34,352 bases of DNA from Halobacteriales archaeon QH_8_67_36 (lineage in GTDB: Archaea > Halobacteriota > Halobacteria > Halobacteriales > Haloarculaceae), in the NCBI GenBank assembly GCA_003021755.1, contig PXQZ01000018.1:9246-43597 (forward strand). Reading direction: 5' to 3'. Both the position numbers and the translations under genes were made by a program. The notes below the pieces were generated by a model. The model made no database searches. It saw only the letters and a list, made by a program, of their open reading frames with translations, and had not been told where the DNA came from. Below, piece by piece: positions 8,281-18,442 of the stretch (within the stretch, counting starts at the first letter, position 1; every line of letters starts with the position of its first letter).

Positions 8281-8595
8281 ATGGTCAGCGCCGTCGCCGT
8301 CGCCGGGCTGGTCGTCATCGTGCTTGTCAACAGCGCGGTGACGGCACTGATGACACGCTTCTTCAGGGTTCGCCTCCACACTCGGTGGGGCGGGCTACTC
8401 TACTCGCTGTTGCTCTGTCCGCTCGCGCTTCTCGTCCTCGGCGTCGTGCTGTCGGTGCCCGTCGGCCCGTTCATCGACCTCGGCACGATCACGTTCCTGG
8501 CGCTGGTGGTCGTGCTCCCGCTAACGTTGGGGATGACGTTCGACTACGTCTGGATGCCCTCGCCCGACGACGTCGAACTGCCGACGTCGACCTAG
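8281..8595 (+). CDS. Small membrane protein (104 aa), conserved haloarchaeal type
   Basis: ATG at 8281; hydrophobic helices [54 protein letters not shown]. Confidence 0.75.
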   Translation: MVSAVAVAGLVVIVLVNSAVTALMTRFFRVRLHTRWGGLLYSLLLCPLALLVLGVVLSVPVGPFIDLGTITFLALVVVLPLTLGMTFDYVWMPSPDDVELPTST

Positions 8596-9179
8596 TCGAG
8601 AACCGCGTCCCGGACCTGTCGGTAGACCGTATCGGGCCCCTGTGTGGCGTCGACCCGAACGAAGCGGTCGGGGTCGGCGTCGATGAGCCGTTCGTAGTTC
8701 ACCCGAACGTCGGCGAGGTAGTCGGCCGTCTCGAACTTGTTCGTGGCGCCGCTGCGTCGGGCGGCCGTCTCGGGGTCGAGGTCGAGATACACCGTGCGGT
8801 CCGGAGGCCGGGTCCAGGGGTCGTGGACCCGCCTGACGTAGGCCAGCGGGTCGTCGAAGCGGTCGCTGTCGGCGAGCGTGGCACCCTGGTAGGCGTATCG
8901 TGAATCGGCGTAGCGGTCGGAGATGACAAGCGACCCGTCGTCGAGTGCCGGCCGGACGGTGTCGGACAGGTGGGCCGCGTGGTCGGCAGTGTAGAGGAAC
9001 AGCTCCGCCAGCGAGTCGGCGCCGTCGTCCTCGATGGAGCGCATGACCGCCTCGCCGTACCAGCTGTCGGTCGGTTCGCGGGTGAACACGGTGTCGGCTG
9101 GCAGGGCGTCGTCGGCCCGCAGCCGTTCCCACACCGTCGTCTTCCCGCTCCCGTCGAGCCCCTCCAGCGTCACGAGCAT
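8592..9179 (-). CDS. tmk: Thymidylate kinase
   Basis: [21 protein letters not shown]-loop; [16 protein letters not shown] and [16 protein letters not shown] motifs. Confidence 0.93.
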   Translation of the reverse strand: MLVTLEGLDGSGKTTVWERLRADDALPADTVFTREPTDSWYGEAVMRSIEDDGADSLAELFLYTADHAAHLSDTVRPALDDGSLVISDRYADSRYAYQGATLADSDRFDDPLAYVRRVHDPWTRPPDRTVYLDLDPETAARRSGATNKFETADYLADVRVNYERLIDADPDRFVRVDATQGPDTVYRQVRDAVLD

Positions 9180-9354
9180 ACCGGTGTGTCGGTGGCCGGG
9201 TACGTAAGCGCCCCGAACCCCGATACGGACTGCCGAGCCGTTTCCCGGTCCACGACACCCGGAGTCGAGGATACCCGAAAGAGACTCGGACAGTCCGTCC
9301 GCCCCCAGCTGGTTTCGCCATATCTTTACAGTCTCTCGGCGGAAAGGAGGGCGT

Positions 9355-10257
9355 ATGGACGTACTTGTAGCCGGCGGGACTGGCTTCGTTGGACAGTATC
9401 TCTGCCGGGAACTCGACGATAGAGACCATGACGTGACCGCCCTGTCACGGAACCCCCACGACGCCGAGCTCCCCGACGGCGTCATCCGGAAAGAAGGTGA
9501 CGTGACCGACTACGACAGCATCGAAGGCGCCTTCGAGGGCCGGGATGCCGTCGTCTTCCTCCCCGCGCTCTCGCCCCTATTCAAACCCGACGGCGGCGAC
9601 GAGATGCACGAGGTAGTCCATCTGGGCGGCACCGAGAACGCCGTCCGCGCGGCCGAGGAACACGACGTGGACCGCTTCCTCCAGATGAGCGCGCTGGGCG
9701 CGGACCCTGCCGGTGCGACCCACTACCTCCGCGCGAAAGGGAACGCCGAGGCAGTCGTGAAACAGTCCGATCTCGACTGGGTCATCTTCCGCCCGTCGGT
9801 CGTCTTCGGCGACGGCGGCGAGTTCGTCTACTTCACCAAGCGGCTGAAACAGATATTCGCGCCCGCAGTCCCGCTCTACCCGCTCCCGGGCGGCGGAACG
9901 AAGGCCCACTTCCAGCTCATCTGGGTCGAGGACCTCGTGCCGATGCTCGCAGACGCGCTGGAAGACGACGACCACGTCGGCCAGACCTACGAGGTCGGCG
10001 GGTCCGAAACGCTGAGTCTGCGGGAAGCGACGGAACTGGTCTTCGAGGCTGAGGGCACGTCCATCACCATCGTCCCCCTGCCGATGCCGCTGGCGAAGAT
10101 CGGGCTCCCCGTACTCGGCTCTCTCGGGTTCCCGATGGGGAGCGACCAGTACGAGGGGCTGGACTTCGACAATACGCCGACGACCAACGACGTCGAGTCG
10201 TTCGGTCGCGACCCCGCGTCGCTCCGGTCGTTCCGCTCGTATCTCGGCCTCTCATAG
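9355..10257 (+). CDS. NAD(P)-binding epimerase/dehydratase (complex I NDUFA9-like)
   Basis: [32 protein letters not shown] Rossmann motif; [20 protein letters not shown]. Confidence 0.88.
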   Translation: MDVLVAGGTGFVGQYLCRELDDRDHDVTALSRNPHDAELPDGVIRKEGDVTDYDSIEGAFEGRDAVVFLPALSPLFKPDGGDEMHEVVHLGGTENAVRAAEEHDVDRFLQMSALGADPAGATHYLRAKGNAEAVVKQSDLDWVIFRPSVVFGDGGEFVYFTKRLKQIFAPAVPLYPLPGGGTKAHFQLIWVEDLVPMLADALEDDDHVGQTYEVGGSETLSLREATELVFEAEGTSITIVPLPMPLAKIGLPVLGSLGFPMGSDQYEGLDFDNTPTTNDVESFGRDPASLRSFRSYLGLS

Positions 10258-10428
10258 TCACCCGGCCGCGAACGGAGGTCTGTCGCCGTCTGTCGATAGT
10301 CTGGACTGAAAACGCTCCGAGTACGTCAGATATCTTTTATTTCTTCGTAGAGCTTTCATCGATGAGATTTGGGCAAAAAACTTATACGCACTATCCTACT
10401 TACCACTTTCAACCGGAGAACCATATCA

Positions 10429-11607
10429 ATGAAACTCGCGATGATCGGCTTCGGGCAGGCCGGTGGCAAAATCGTGGATAAATTCCTCGAGTACGACGAG
10501 AAGACGGGCTCGGGAATCGTCCGCTCGGCCGTGGCGGTCAACACGGCCAAAGCTGACCTGCTGGGGCTAGAACACATACCGGAAGAGAACCGGGTGCTCA
10601 TCGGCCAGGCCCGCGTCAAGGGCCACGGCGTGGGCGCCGACAACGAACTCGGGGCCGAAATCGCCGAGGAGGACATCGACGAGGTCCAGGGGGCCATCGA
10701 CAACATCCCCGTCCACGAAGTCGACGCGTTCCTCGTCGTCGCCGGCCTCGGTGGCGGGACCGGGTCCGGTGGGTCGCCGGTCGTCGCGAAACACCTCAAA
10801 CGCATCTACACCGAGCCCGTCTACGGGCTCGGCGTCCTGCCCGGCAGCGACGAGGGCGGCATCTACACGCTCAACGCCGCCCGGTCGTTCCAGACGTTCG
10901 TCCGCGAGGTGGACAACCTCATGGTGTTCGACAACGACGCCTGGCGCCAGACCGGCGAGTCCGTCGAGGGCGGCTACGACCACATCAACGAGGAGATCGT
11001 CCGCCGCTTCGGGGTCCTCTTCGGCGCTGGCGAGGTCGAGGCCGGCGACAACATCGCCGAGAGCGTCGTCGACTCCTCGGAGATAATCAACACGCTCGAC
11101 GGCGGCGGCGTCTCCACCGTCGGCTACGCCTCCGAGGACGTCGAGGTCAGCTCCGGGGGCGGGCTGCTATCGCGGTTCAAAGGCGACAGCGGCGGCGACG
11201 ACGGCATCGACACGGCCAACACCACCAACCGAATCACGTCGCTGGTCCGCAAGGCCGCGCTCGGGCGGCTGACACTGCCCTGCGAGATCGAAGGCACCGA
11301 GCGCGCCCTGCTCGTGATGGCCGGGCCGCCGGAGCATCTGAACCGGAAGGGTATCGAGCGCGGCCGCAAGTGGCTCGAGGAACAGACCGGCTCCATGGAA
11401 GTCCGCGGCGGGGACTACCCGACCAACGCCCCGAAGGTCGCCGCTTCGATCCTACTGGCCGGCGTCCACAACGTCCCCCGTATCAAGGAGCTCCAGCAGG
11501 TCGCCATCGAGGCACAGGACAACATCGACGACATCCGCCAGCAAAGCGAAGATAACTTGGAGAACTTGGTTGAAGACGATGAGGATGAACTCGATCCACT
11601 ATTTTAG
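10429..11607 (+). CDS. cetZ: CetZ-type tubulin/FtsZ family protein
   Basis: MKLAMIGFGQAGGKIVDKFLEYD and tubulin signature GLGGGTGSGGSPVVAKHLK; T7-loop region and overall layout as haloarchaeal CetZ. Confidence 0.93.
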   Translation: MKLAMIGFGQAGGKIVDKFLEYDEKTGSGIVRSAVAVNTAKADLLGLEHIPEENRVLIGQARVKGHGVGADNELGAEIAEEDIDEVQGAIDNIPVHEVDAFLVVAGLGGGTGSGGSPVVAKHLKRIYTEPVYGLGVLPGSDEGGIYTLNAARSFQTFVREVDNLMVFDNDAWRQTGESVEGGYDHINEEIVRRFGVLFGAGEVEAGDNIAESVVDSSEIINTLDGGGVSTVGYASEDVEVSSGGGLLSRFKGDSGGDDGIDTANTTNRITSLVRKAALGRLTLPCEIEGTERALLVMAGPPEHLNRKGIERGRKWLEEQTGSMEVRGGDYPTNAPKVAASILLAGVHNVPRIKELQQVAIEAQDNIDDIRQQSEDNLENLVEDDEDELDPLF

Positions 11608-12370
11608 GGCGACCGTTGCACTGCTTTGCGTCGTTGGGCTGGTGGCCGTTGCGGGCACAGCGGGTGCCTTCACCGTCTCCCCGGAGGGCACTGTCCCCAA
11701 CGAAACCGCCGTCGGCAGCGAGGTGTCGGTGACGTACGTCATCGAGGACCCGTACGACGGGCCCCCGAACGAGTACACGATAGAGGGCGAGACCGAACTG
11801 GAGAACGTAAGCTGGACCGTCGAGGTGTTCGACCAGGGTGATAGCGTCGACCAGACGACGTACGGCGACCAGTCGTTCAGCCAGTCCATGGACCGCGACG
11901 GGGACCAGAACGGTGACGAGGTACGCATCACGCTCGAAGGGACCGTCCCGCCCGTCGAGAACTACACCTACGAGCCACGGGAGAACTACAGCCTCGTCGA
12001 GTTCGCCCGAGTGACCGGGAGCAACGAGAACGAGTTCCGGAACGACTCCGCGCACCACTACACTGAACAGAGCCGCGAGGCCCGCCAGGCCATCGACGAC
12101 GCCGGGACGGCTATCGACGAGGCCGGCGGCAACAGCGAGGCCGAGAACCTCCGTACCGGCGCCATCTCAGCCTACGAGAACGACAACTTCGAGAACGCCA
12201 TCTCACTCGCGAACCAGGCCCGGAACACCGCCGAAGAGGCCCAGCAGAGCCAGCAGACCACGCAGACGCTGCTGTACGCGGCCGGCGCCGTCGTGCTCGT
12301 TCTCCTGCTCGGTGGCGGCGGGTACTACGCCTACAGCCAGTCTCAAGCGGACGATTACAGCAAGCTGTAA
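11579..12370 (+). CDS. Membrane protein with signal peptide and C-terminal TM helix; overlaps cetZ
   Basis: N-terminal hydrophobic signal ([22 protein letters not shown]), helical region rich in E/A/Q/N, C-terminal TM ([22 protein letters not shown]). Start 11579 or 11585. Confidence 0.8.
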   Translation: MRMNSIHYFRATVALLCVVGLVAVAGTAGAFTVSPEGTVPNETAVGSEVSVTYVIEDPYDGPPNEYTIEGETELENVSWTVEVFDQGDSVDQTTYGDQSFSQSMDRDGDQNGDEVRITLEGTVPPVENYTYEPRENYSLVEFARVTGSNENEFRNDSAHHYTEQSREARQAIDDAGTAIDEAGGNSEAENLRTGAISAYENDNFENAISLANQARNTAEEAQQSQQTTQTLLYAAGAVVLVLLLGGGGYYAYSQSQADDYSKL

Positions 12371-12981
12371 TGCGACTCGTCGTCCCCGTCTCGGGGTCCG
12401 ACCCGAAAACACGCCTCTCCCCCGTTCTCACGTCCGACGAGCGCCGCGATTTCACCGAGGCGATGCTTGCAGACGTGCTGACTGCGCTCCGTGCGGCCGA
12501 CCACAGTCCCGAGGTCGTCGCGACGGCGCCGGTCGACTGTGACGCACCCGTCACGGTCGACGAACGCGGCCTCGACTCGCTCGTCAACGACCTGCTGGGG
12601 GAGACTGATGGCGAACTCGCGGTCGTGATGGCCGACCTGCCGCTGCTCGGACGGTCGTCCGTCGAACGGTTGTTCGAGCCCGATGCCGACGTCGTACTGG
12701 CGCCCGGACTGGGCGGGGGGACCAACGCCTTCGTTTGTCGCCATCCCGACTTCCGCGTGGACTACCACGGGGCGTCCGTTCGGGACCACCGCCACATCGC
12801 CCGCGAGGCCGGGGCGACCGTCGCCGAGGTGGACTCGCGACGGCTGGCGACGGACATCGACGAACCGTCCGACCTCGCCGAGGTCCTGCTCCACAGTGAC
12901 GGGGCCGCCGCCGACTGGCTCCGCGACGGCGGCTTCGAACTCCTCGCTGACGACGGCCGTGTGACCGTCGAGCGGGCGTGA
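12370..12981 (+). CDS. cofC: 2-phospho-L-lactate guanylyltransferase (coenzyme F420 biosynthesis)
   Basis: [33 protein letters not shown] and [17 protein letters not shown]; 1-nt overlap with the upstream gene. Confidence 0.9.
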   Translation: MRLVVPVSGSDPKTRLSPVLTSDERRDFTEAMLADVLTALRAADHSPEVVATAPVDCDAPVTVDERGLDSLVNDLLGETDGELAVVMADLPLLGRSSVERLFEPDADVVLAPGLGGGTNAFVCRHPDFRVDYHGASVRDHRHIAREAGATVAEVDSRRLATDIDEPSDLAEVLLHSDGAAADWLRDGGFELLADDGRVTVERA

Positions 12982-13032
12982 GCGGTCGCCGGAGGCGAGA
13001 CGCTTACGGTCCTCTGGCCCGAACCGGCGAGC

Positions 13033-13608
13033 GTGCAGTACGAGCGGCTCACGAAGGGTATCGCGGCCGTCTTCGGCGTCCTCACAGCCGTACTGACCGT
13101 GGTGGGCATCCTCTCCAGTCCGGCCGTGCTCTTTCTGGCGCTGATGTTCGGGGCCTCGACGTATCTGATGTACTACCATCTCAGTGGGAAGATGGCCGCG
13201 AGCGTCTACGAGCGCGTCGAGCGACGGGCGGCGACCGACGGACGCGGCGCCCGCCGGGGTGACGGGCGCGGCGGCTTCGGCGCCGGACCGCGCGAGGAGT
13301 GGGAGCCGCCCCGCGACGGACGGGCGCGCCGCGCTGCGGAGCGCGTGCGACAGGAGCGAGCGCGTCGCCAGCAGGCCCGGGGCGCACAACAGCAAGCGGG
13401 ACGACGACGCCGGCGCGTCCAGCAGCGCTCCGGTCCCAGCCCGGCAGAGGCCTACGACCGACTCGACCTGGACCCCAGCGCCGACGAGAGCGCGGTCAAG
13501 GCGGCCTACCGCGAACGGGTCAAGGAGACCCATCCGGACACGGACGGCGGAAGCGAACGCGAGTTCAAGCGGGTGCAGGCGGCCTACGAGACGCTCACCG
13601 ACGACTGA
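13033..13608 (+). CDS. Membrane-anchored J-domain protein
   Basis: GTG start at 13033; two hydrophobic helices, basic linker, C-terminal J domain (AYDRLDLDPSADESAVKAAYRERVKETHPDTDGG). The HPD tripeptide is present. Confidence 0.88.
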   Translation: MQYERLTKGIAAVFGVLTAVLTVVGILSSPAVLFLALMFGASTYLMYYHLSGKMAASVYERVERRAATDGRGARRGDGRGGFGAGPREEWEPPRDGRARRAAERVRQERARRQQARGAQQQAGRRRRRVQQRSGPSPAEAYDRLDLDPSADESAVKAAYRERVKETHPDTDGGSEREFKRVQAAYETLTDD

Positions 13609-13648
13609 GGACCGCAACGACCAAATCCGTGCCGACAGCAGAGAACGT

Positions 13649-14326
13649 ATGACCGAGACGCCGCCGTTGCTGGTCGATATCGACGGAACGCTCACGGATG
13701 AATCCCGAGCTGTCGACCCGCACGTGTTCCCGGTGCTGTCGGAGTGGCCGGAACCGGTCGTCGTCGCGACGGGCAAGGCGATGCACTACCCCATCGCGCT
13801 CTGTGAGTTCGTCGGCATCGATTACACGGTCATCGCGGAGAACGGCGGAGTGGTGTTCATCGAGGCGACCGACTCGCTCCATATCGAGGGCGACAGGGCC
13901 GCGTGTCTCGCGGTCGCCGAGGCGTACCGCGACATGGGCCACGAGATTGGCTTCGGCGATGTCGACCTGGCGAACCGGTGGCGCGAGACCGAGGTGGTCG
14001 TCGACATCTCCCAACCCGTGGAGCCGCTGCGACGCCTCGCCGAGGAGCACGGACTCGAACTTCTGGACACCGGCTTCGCCTACCACGTCACCGACACCCG
14101 TACAAACAAGGGGACCGGACTGGAGACGGTCTGTGCGGAACTGGGGCTGGAGCCGACGGCGTTCCTCGCGGTTGGCGACTCCGTCAACGACGCCGAGGTG
14201 TTCGACGTGGCGGGGGAGTCGGTGGCCGTCGCCAACGCAGACGAGACGGCTCTCGCCCGTGCCGACCGCGTGACCGAGGCGAGATACGCCGACGGCTTCC
14301 TCGAAGCGGTCGAGCCGTACCGATAG
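13649..14326 (+). CDS. Phosphoglycolate phosphatase (HAD superfamily, archaeal)
   Basis: ATG at 13649: MTETPPLLVDIDGTLTDESRAVDP ... KGTGLETVCAELGLEPTAFLAVGDSVNDAEVF. Confidence 0.88.
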   Translation: MTETPPLLVDIDGTLTDESRAVDPHVFPVLSEWPEPVVVATGKAMHYPIALCEFVGIDYTVIAENGGVVFIEATDSLHIEGDRAACLAVAEAYRDMGHEIGFGDVDLANRWRETEVVVDISQPVEPLRRLAEEHGLELLDTGFAYHVTDTRTNKGTGLETVCAELGLEPTAFLAVGDSVNDAEVFDVAGESVAVANADETALARADRVTEARYADGFLEAVEPYR

Positions 14327-14542
14327 GGGCAAACTGGTGACATCGACGGGAGGGCGGACGAGCGGGGCTGGTGTCACACGACCGCTGAACCCCGCCGATA
14401 CGTTGGCTACATAGACCGCCCTGGCCCTGCCTTCAGATATAAACCCTCGCTGTGAGAGACAGAGACGATCACCGGACACAACGGGAAGAAGCGACCGTAT
14501 ACCCGGGGAAAGCTTTTGTCTTCCCCTCCGTTACGGACCGCC

Positions 14543-16146
14543 ATGAGCCCTGACCGGGCCGTCCTCCAGCGCGCGCTGGACCGCGGCGAGCAGGAGGGTG
14601 GAAGCGTCGAGTTCAAGGAGCGGCTCACCGAGGACCTCCACCTCTCGGAGGGACGGCTGGAATCGCTGGCCGCACAGCTTCGTCACCGCGTCCTCTCCGG
14701 CGAGGGCGAGGCCACCTACGTCGTCGGCGTCACGGATGACGGCGGGCTGGCCGGTATCTCCCCCGACGACTTCTCCGAGTCGATGGACGTGCTGAGCCTG
14801 CTGGCCGAAGAGGCGGGCGCCCACATCGAGGAGGTACAGACGTGGGGTGTCGATAGCGCTGTCGGGGGCGACACCGACGGCGCGGACGCCCAGGGCATCG
14901 TCGGCGTCGCAACCGTCCGCGAGGGCGCGGTGCTTGAAGACGACGACCACATCGTCGTCGGCACCGCCGGCCACGTCGACCACGGCAAGTCCACGATCGT
15001 GGGCTCGCTCGTGACGGGTGAGGCCGACGACGGGGAGGGAAACACGAGAGGATTCCTCGACGTTCAGCCCCACGAGGTCGAACGCGGGCTCTCGGCGGAC
15101 CTCTCGTATGGCGTCTACGGCTTCGACGAGGACGGGCCGGTCCGGATGGACAACCCCCACCGCAAGACCGACCGCGCCCGCGTGGTCGAGGAGTCCGACC
15201 GGCTCGTGAGCTTCGTCGACACCGTCGGCCACGGCTGGTGGGCCAGAAACTGGACTACGGACTGCTCGCCGTGGCCGCCGACGACGGCGTCACCGAGACG
15301 ACCCGCGAGCATCTGGGCATCCTGCTGGCGACGGAACTCCCGACCATCGTCGCGCTCACGAAGACCGACCTCGTGACTGACGAGCGGGTCACCGAGGTCG
15401 AACGCGAGGTCGAGCGGGCGCTGCGGGAGGTCGACAAGACGCCACTACGGGTCGAGCGCTACGGCGTCGACGCCGCCATCGAGGAGATATCCGAAACCGT
15501 AGTCCCCGTGGTGACGACCAGCGCCGTCACCGAGCGCGGTCTGGACACGCTCGATGAGATGTTCGAACGGCTGCCCAAGACCGGCGGCGAGATCGGCGAG
15601 TTCCGGATGTACATCGACCGGACCTACAACGTCCAGGGTGTCGGCGCCGTCGCGTCCGGCACCGTAAAATCCGGCGAGGTCGAGGCCGGCGACGAACTCC
15701 TGCTCGGGCCGATGCAGGACGGCCAGTTCCGCGAGGTGGAGGTCCGCTCCATCGAGATGCACTACCACCGCGTCGACGAGGCCAAGGCGGGCCGCATCGT
15801 CGGCATCGCGCTCAAGGGCGTCCGCGAGGCCGACATCGAACGCGGGATGGTCCTGCTTCCGGGAGACGCCGACCCCGAGCCGGTTCGTGAGTTCGAGGCC
15901 GAGGTGATGGTGCTGAACCACCCGACACGCATCGGCGACGGTTACGAGCCGGTCGTCCACTTGGAGACCATCAGCGAGGCCGCGAAGTTCTACCCCGACG
16001 ACGGCCAGTTGCTGCCGGGCGACGCCGGGGACACGCAGGTTCGGTTCAAGTTCCGGTCGTACCTCGTCGAGGCGGGCCAGAAGTTCGTCTTCCGCGAGGG
16101 CCGCTCGAAGGGCGTCGGCACGGTCACGGACGTACGGACAGACTGA
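14543..16146 (+). pseudogene. GTPBP1/2-like translational GTPase, disrupted by a frameshift at about 15232
   Basis: First part (frame of ORF 14516..15376) has G1 GTAGHVDHGKST and G3 DTVGH; the second part (15238..16146) resumes VGQKLDYGLLAVAADDG, G4 TKTD and beta-barrel domains in another frame. Only 2 nt lie between the His codon (ends 15232) and the Leu codon (15235-15237). Confidence 0.85.
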
Positions 16147-16339
16147 CCCCGTTGGGCACGCTCGCTTTATCAGTCGCGCACTTTTTGACGGTACGAAGCT
16201 GCCCGTCTTCGGTGCCAGCGGTCGCGTCGGGCGGCGCCTCCGTGAGTACGCACAGTCCGGCGGCCACGGCGGTCTATGAGAGCCGGCGGCTGGCGCGTGA
16301 AAGGTGCCGAGGGCGGCGAATCAGTGCGAGCCATCGCGG

Positions 16340-16819
16340 TCAGGACTCACGGAGCCGGTACTCGCCGTTCTCGTGGCTCGCTAGCCCGAACTCGACGGCC
16401 CACGCCAGCAGGCGCTCGGTCCGTTCGCGCCAGACGGCAGCCCAGTCGACGTGTCGCTCGCGTTCCCAGCGAGGCACCGTGTCCCGAACCACCTCGAAAC
16501 ACTCCATCGCCGTCCGAGTCTCCTCCAGGACCTCCAGCGTCTCCCGAGCGCCGAAGACGTTCTCGCGGAACCGGGCTCCCAGTTCGCCATCGGCCGGCCC
16601 GTCGCGCACCTGGCTGTAGCCGCGGTCGTGTCCGGCCGCGAGGCCCAGCGCCCGGACGAACGTCAGGTACTCCCTGGCTTCGTCGCGTGACTGCAGGTCG
16701 GTGCGGTCGCGAATCCGGCTACAGCAGTCCGCGACAGTCCCGGGGACGAGCGGCAGCGCCGACTGGACGTCACGGAGGAAGGCCACCGACCGTGGTTCCG
16801 GGACGACCTTGTAGCGCAC
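16340..16819 (-). CDS. Conserved hypothetical protein (159 aa)
   Basis: GTG start at 16819 (VRYKVVPEPRSVAFLRDVQSALPLVPGT...) just after the Mch stop; coherent haloarchaeal translation. Confidence 0.7.
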   Translation of the reverse strand: MRYKVVPEPRSVAFLRDVQSALPLVPGTVADCCSRIRDRTDLQSRDEAREYLTFVRALGLAAGHDRGYSQVRDGPADGELGARFRENVFGARETLEVLEETRTAMECFEVVRDTVPRWERERHVDWAAVWRERTERLLAWAVEFGLASHENGEYRLRES

Positions 16820-16823
16820 GGCC

Positions 16824-17756
16824 TTAGAGGCCGAAGCTCTCGGCCAGTACGTCCCCGTGCGTCTCGCCGACGACGTGGGTGTCGCCGCCGACCACGTCGA
16901 CCGTGACTTTCGCCGGCCCGAACAGGTCGACCGGGAGTTCGGCGAAGTCCCAGTCGGCGTCCTCGAAGACCCCTTCGAGCGGTCGGCCGTACTCAGCCCC
17001 GGCGATGGAAGGCACGTCATCGACGTCGTCGACCGGTTCGTCGACGGTGAGGTGGACCTCGCTCCCGTAGGCCAGCGCGTCCGTGGTTCGAGCCATCGCC
17101 GTCGCCTCGTCGGCGGCGACGGGGGCGACCGGCGCACGCCCATTGGCAGAGAGCACTTCGGCCGGGTCGTAGCCCAGTTCGGTCAGCCGGAAGACGGCGA
17201 TTTCGGCGGCCCGCGCCGCGCTCACGACGCTGCCCGTGACGCTTGCGGTGGCAAAGACGGGCAGGAAGACGCCCGTCTCCGGGACGCCGGTTCGCTCGGC
17301 GACCTGCGCGGCGACGGCCTCGCCCGGTAGCTGGTCGGCCTCGACCGCGAGGACGGCGAACTGCTCGTCCTCGCGGTAGCCGATGCGGCCGAAGATGTCC
17401 TCCTCGGCGACCAGCGCGCGGGCCGGCCCGCTGCCAAGCCCCTCGAAACCGTCGGTCGCAAGCTCCCACCCGCCCTTCTGGGAACAGAGCAGCGCCAGTG
17501 CCGGGTGGTCCGTCCCGAGTTCGACGTGGGTCAGCGGCGCGCCGGCCACGGCCGCCATGTCCGTCTGGACCGTCGCCAGTCCGGCCGTCTGCAGTTCGGC
17601 GAGTACCAGCCCGGCCTCGACGGCGCCGGGGACCTCGACGCCGAAGTCGAGTACGGCGGCGTCACCATCCAGCGCGTGGACGTCTATCGTCAGTTCGTCC
17701 GCGAAGTCGATGGCCTCGTCGACCAGCTCCGTGGCCATCCGATTGAGCGTGTTCAT
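16824..17756 (-). CDS. mch: Methenyltetrahydromethanopterin cyclohydrolase
   Basis: MNTLNRMATELVDEAIDFADEL; LALLCSQKGGWEL; FGRIGYREDEQFAVLAVEAD - Mch family pattern. Confidence 0.92.
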   Translation of the reverse strand: MNTLNRMATELVDEAIDFADELTIDVHALDGDAAVLDFGVEVPGAVEAGLVLAELQTAGLATVQTDMAAVAGAPLTHVELGTDHPALALLCSQKGGWELATDGFEGLGSGPARALVAEEDIFGRIGYREDEQFAVLAVEADQLPGEAVAAQVAERTGVPETGVFLPVFATASVTGSVVSAARAAEIAVFRLTELGYDPAEVLSANGRAPVAPVAADEATAMARTTDALAYGSEVHLTVDEPVDDVDDVPSIAGAEYGRPLEGVFEDADWDFAELPVDLFGPAKVTVDVVGGDTHVVGETHGDVLAESFGL

Positions 17757-17780
17757 ACGCGGCTTTCGCCAGCCTCCCTT

Positions 17781-18113
17781 TTAATTGCCGCCTTCGGGCG
17801 CGTCGCTCCTGGCCTCGCGGCCCAGTTCCGCCTCGACCCGAGTGACTTTCTCGCTTGCCCGCCGGTCGACCCCGCGCTTGTCGTCGATTTTCAGGAACGT
17901 CTCCACGCGGTCGGACCGGGCGCCGACGGCCTCGTGGGCCGCGTGGGCGGCCGCGAACAGCTCCTCGCTGTCGTCGGCCTCGACGATGGTGCCCATCGGC
18001 GTCGTCTCGTACTCGACGTCGAACTCGTCCAAGGCGGCCACCGCGTCGGCGACGTAGGGTGCCATGCTCTCCTCGACGACCGGTGCGACCGAGAGGAATC
18101 CGATGCAGGTCAT
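17781..18113 (-). CDS. MTH1187 family thiamine-binding protein
   Basis: MTCIGFLSVAPVVEESMAPYVADAVAALDEFDVEYETTPMGTIVEAD. Confidence 0.88.
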   Translation of the reverse strand: MTCIGFLSVAPVVEESMAPYVADAVAALDEFDVEYETTPMGTIVEADDSEELFAAAHAAHEAVGARSDRVETFLKIDDKRGVDRRASEKVTRVEAELGREARSDAPEGGN

Positions 18114-18420
18114 GGTTCGCATTGCGCCCGGGACCCTCCTAACGCTACTGTTTGTTTGGCTCTCTCGTGTCGATCTCGACGGCCGCGACGCGTCCGAGAC
18201 CGCTACCGAGGACACTGGCGTAGTCCCACTGGACCGGCGGCTGCCCGAAACGGAGCTGGACACGTACGTCCACGAACCGACATCGATCGACTGGCGGACG
18301 AATTCGACGATATCGCAGACCTGGTGAGTAATACGGATTATTGTAGCGACGTACCGGTAGTCGCCGACCCCGCAGGCGCTATCCGGAAACAACCCGCTTA
18401 GGAGTTAGGTTTTGAGAAGA

Positions 18421-18442
18421 TGCGCTGGCTGGGATTTGAACC
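18421..18442 (-). repeat. Exact 22-nt duplicate of the tRNA-Gly 3' end (att-like tRNA fragment)
   Basis: TGCGCTGGCTGGGATTTGAACC at 18421-18442 is identical to 18581-18602 within tRNA-Gly. Confidence 0.85.

Noticed and set aside
12355-13776. 473-aa antisense ORF opposite cofC and the J-domain gene
   Set aside because: Opposite strand encodes clear protein families; no recognizable domain in the antisense frame.
15225-15245. Programmed ribosomal frameshift in the GTPase
   Set aside because: A simple frame change would not restore the roughly 9-10 missing switch II residues; no slippery heptamer was seen. Deletion or assembly error is simpler.
16152-16619. 155-aa + strand ORF (and overlapping 16276..16827)
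   Set aside because: Overlaps the - strand hypothetical gene (16340..16819), which has better composition and gene context; the + frames are R/S-rich artefacts.
18064-18327. Possible gene in the 18114-18420 spacer
   Set aside because: ORFs here lack a recognizable family and plausible start context; kept as intergenic.
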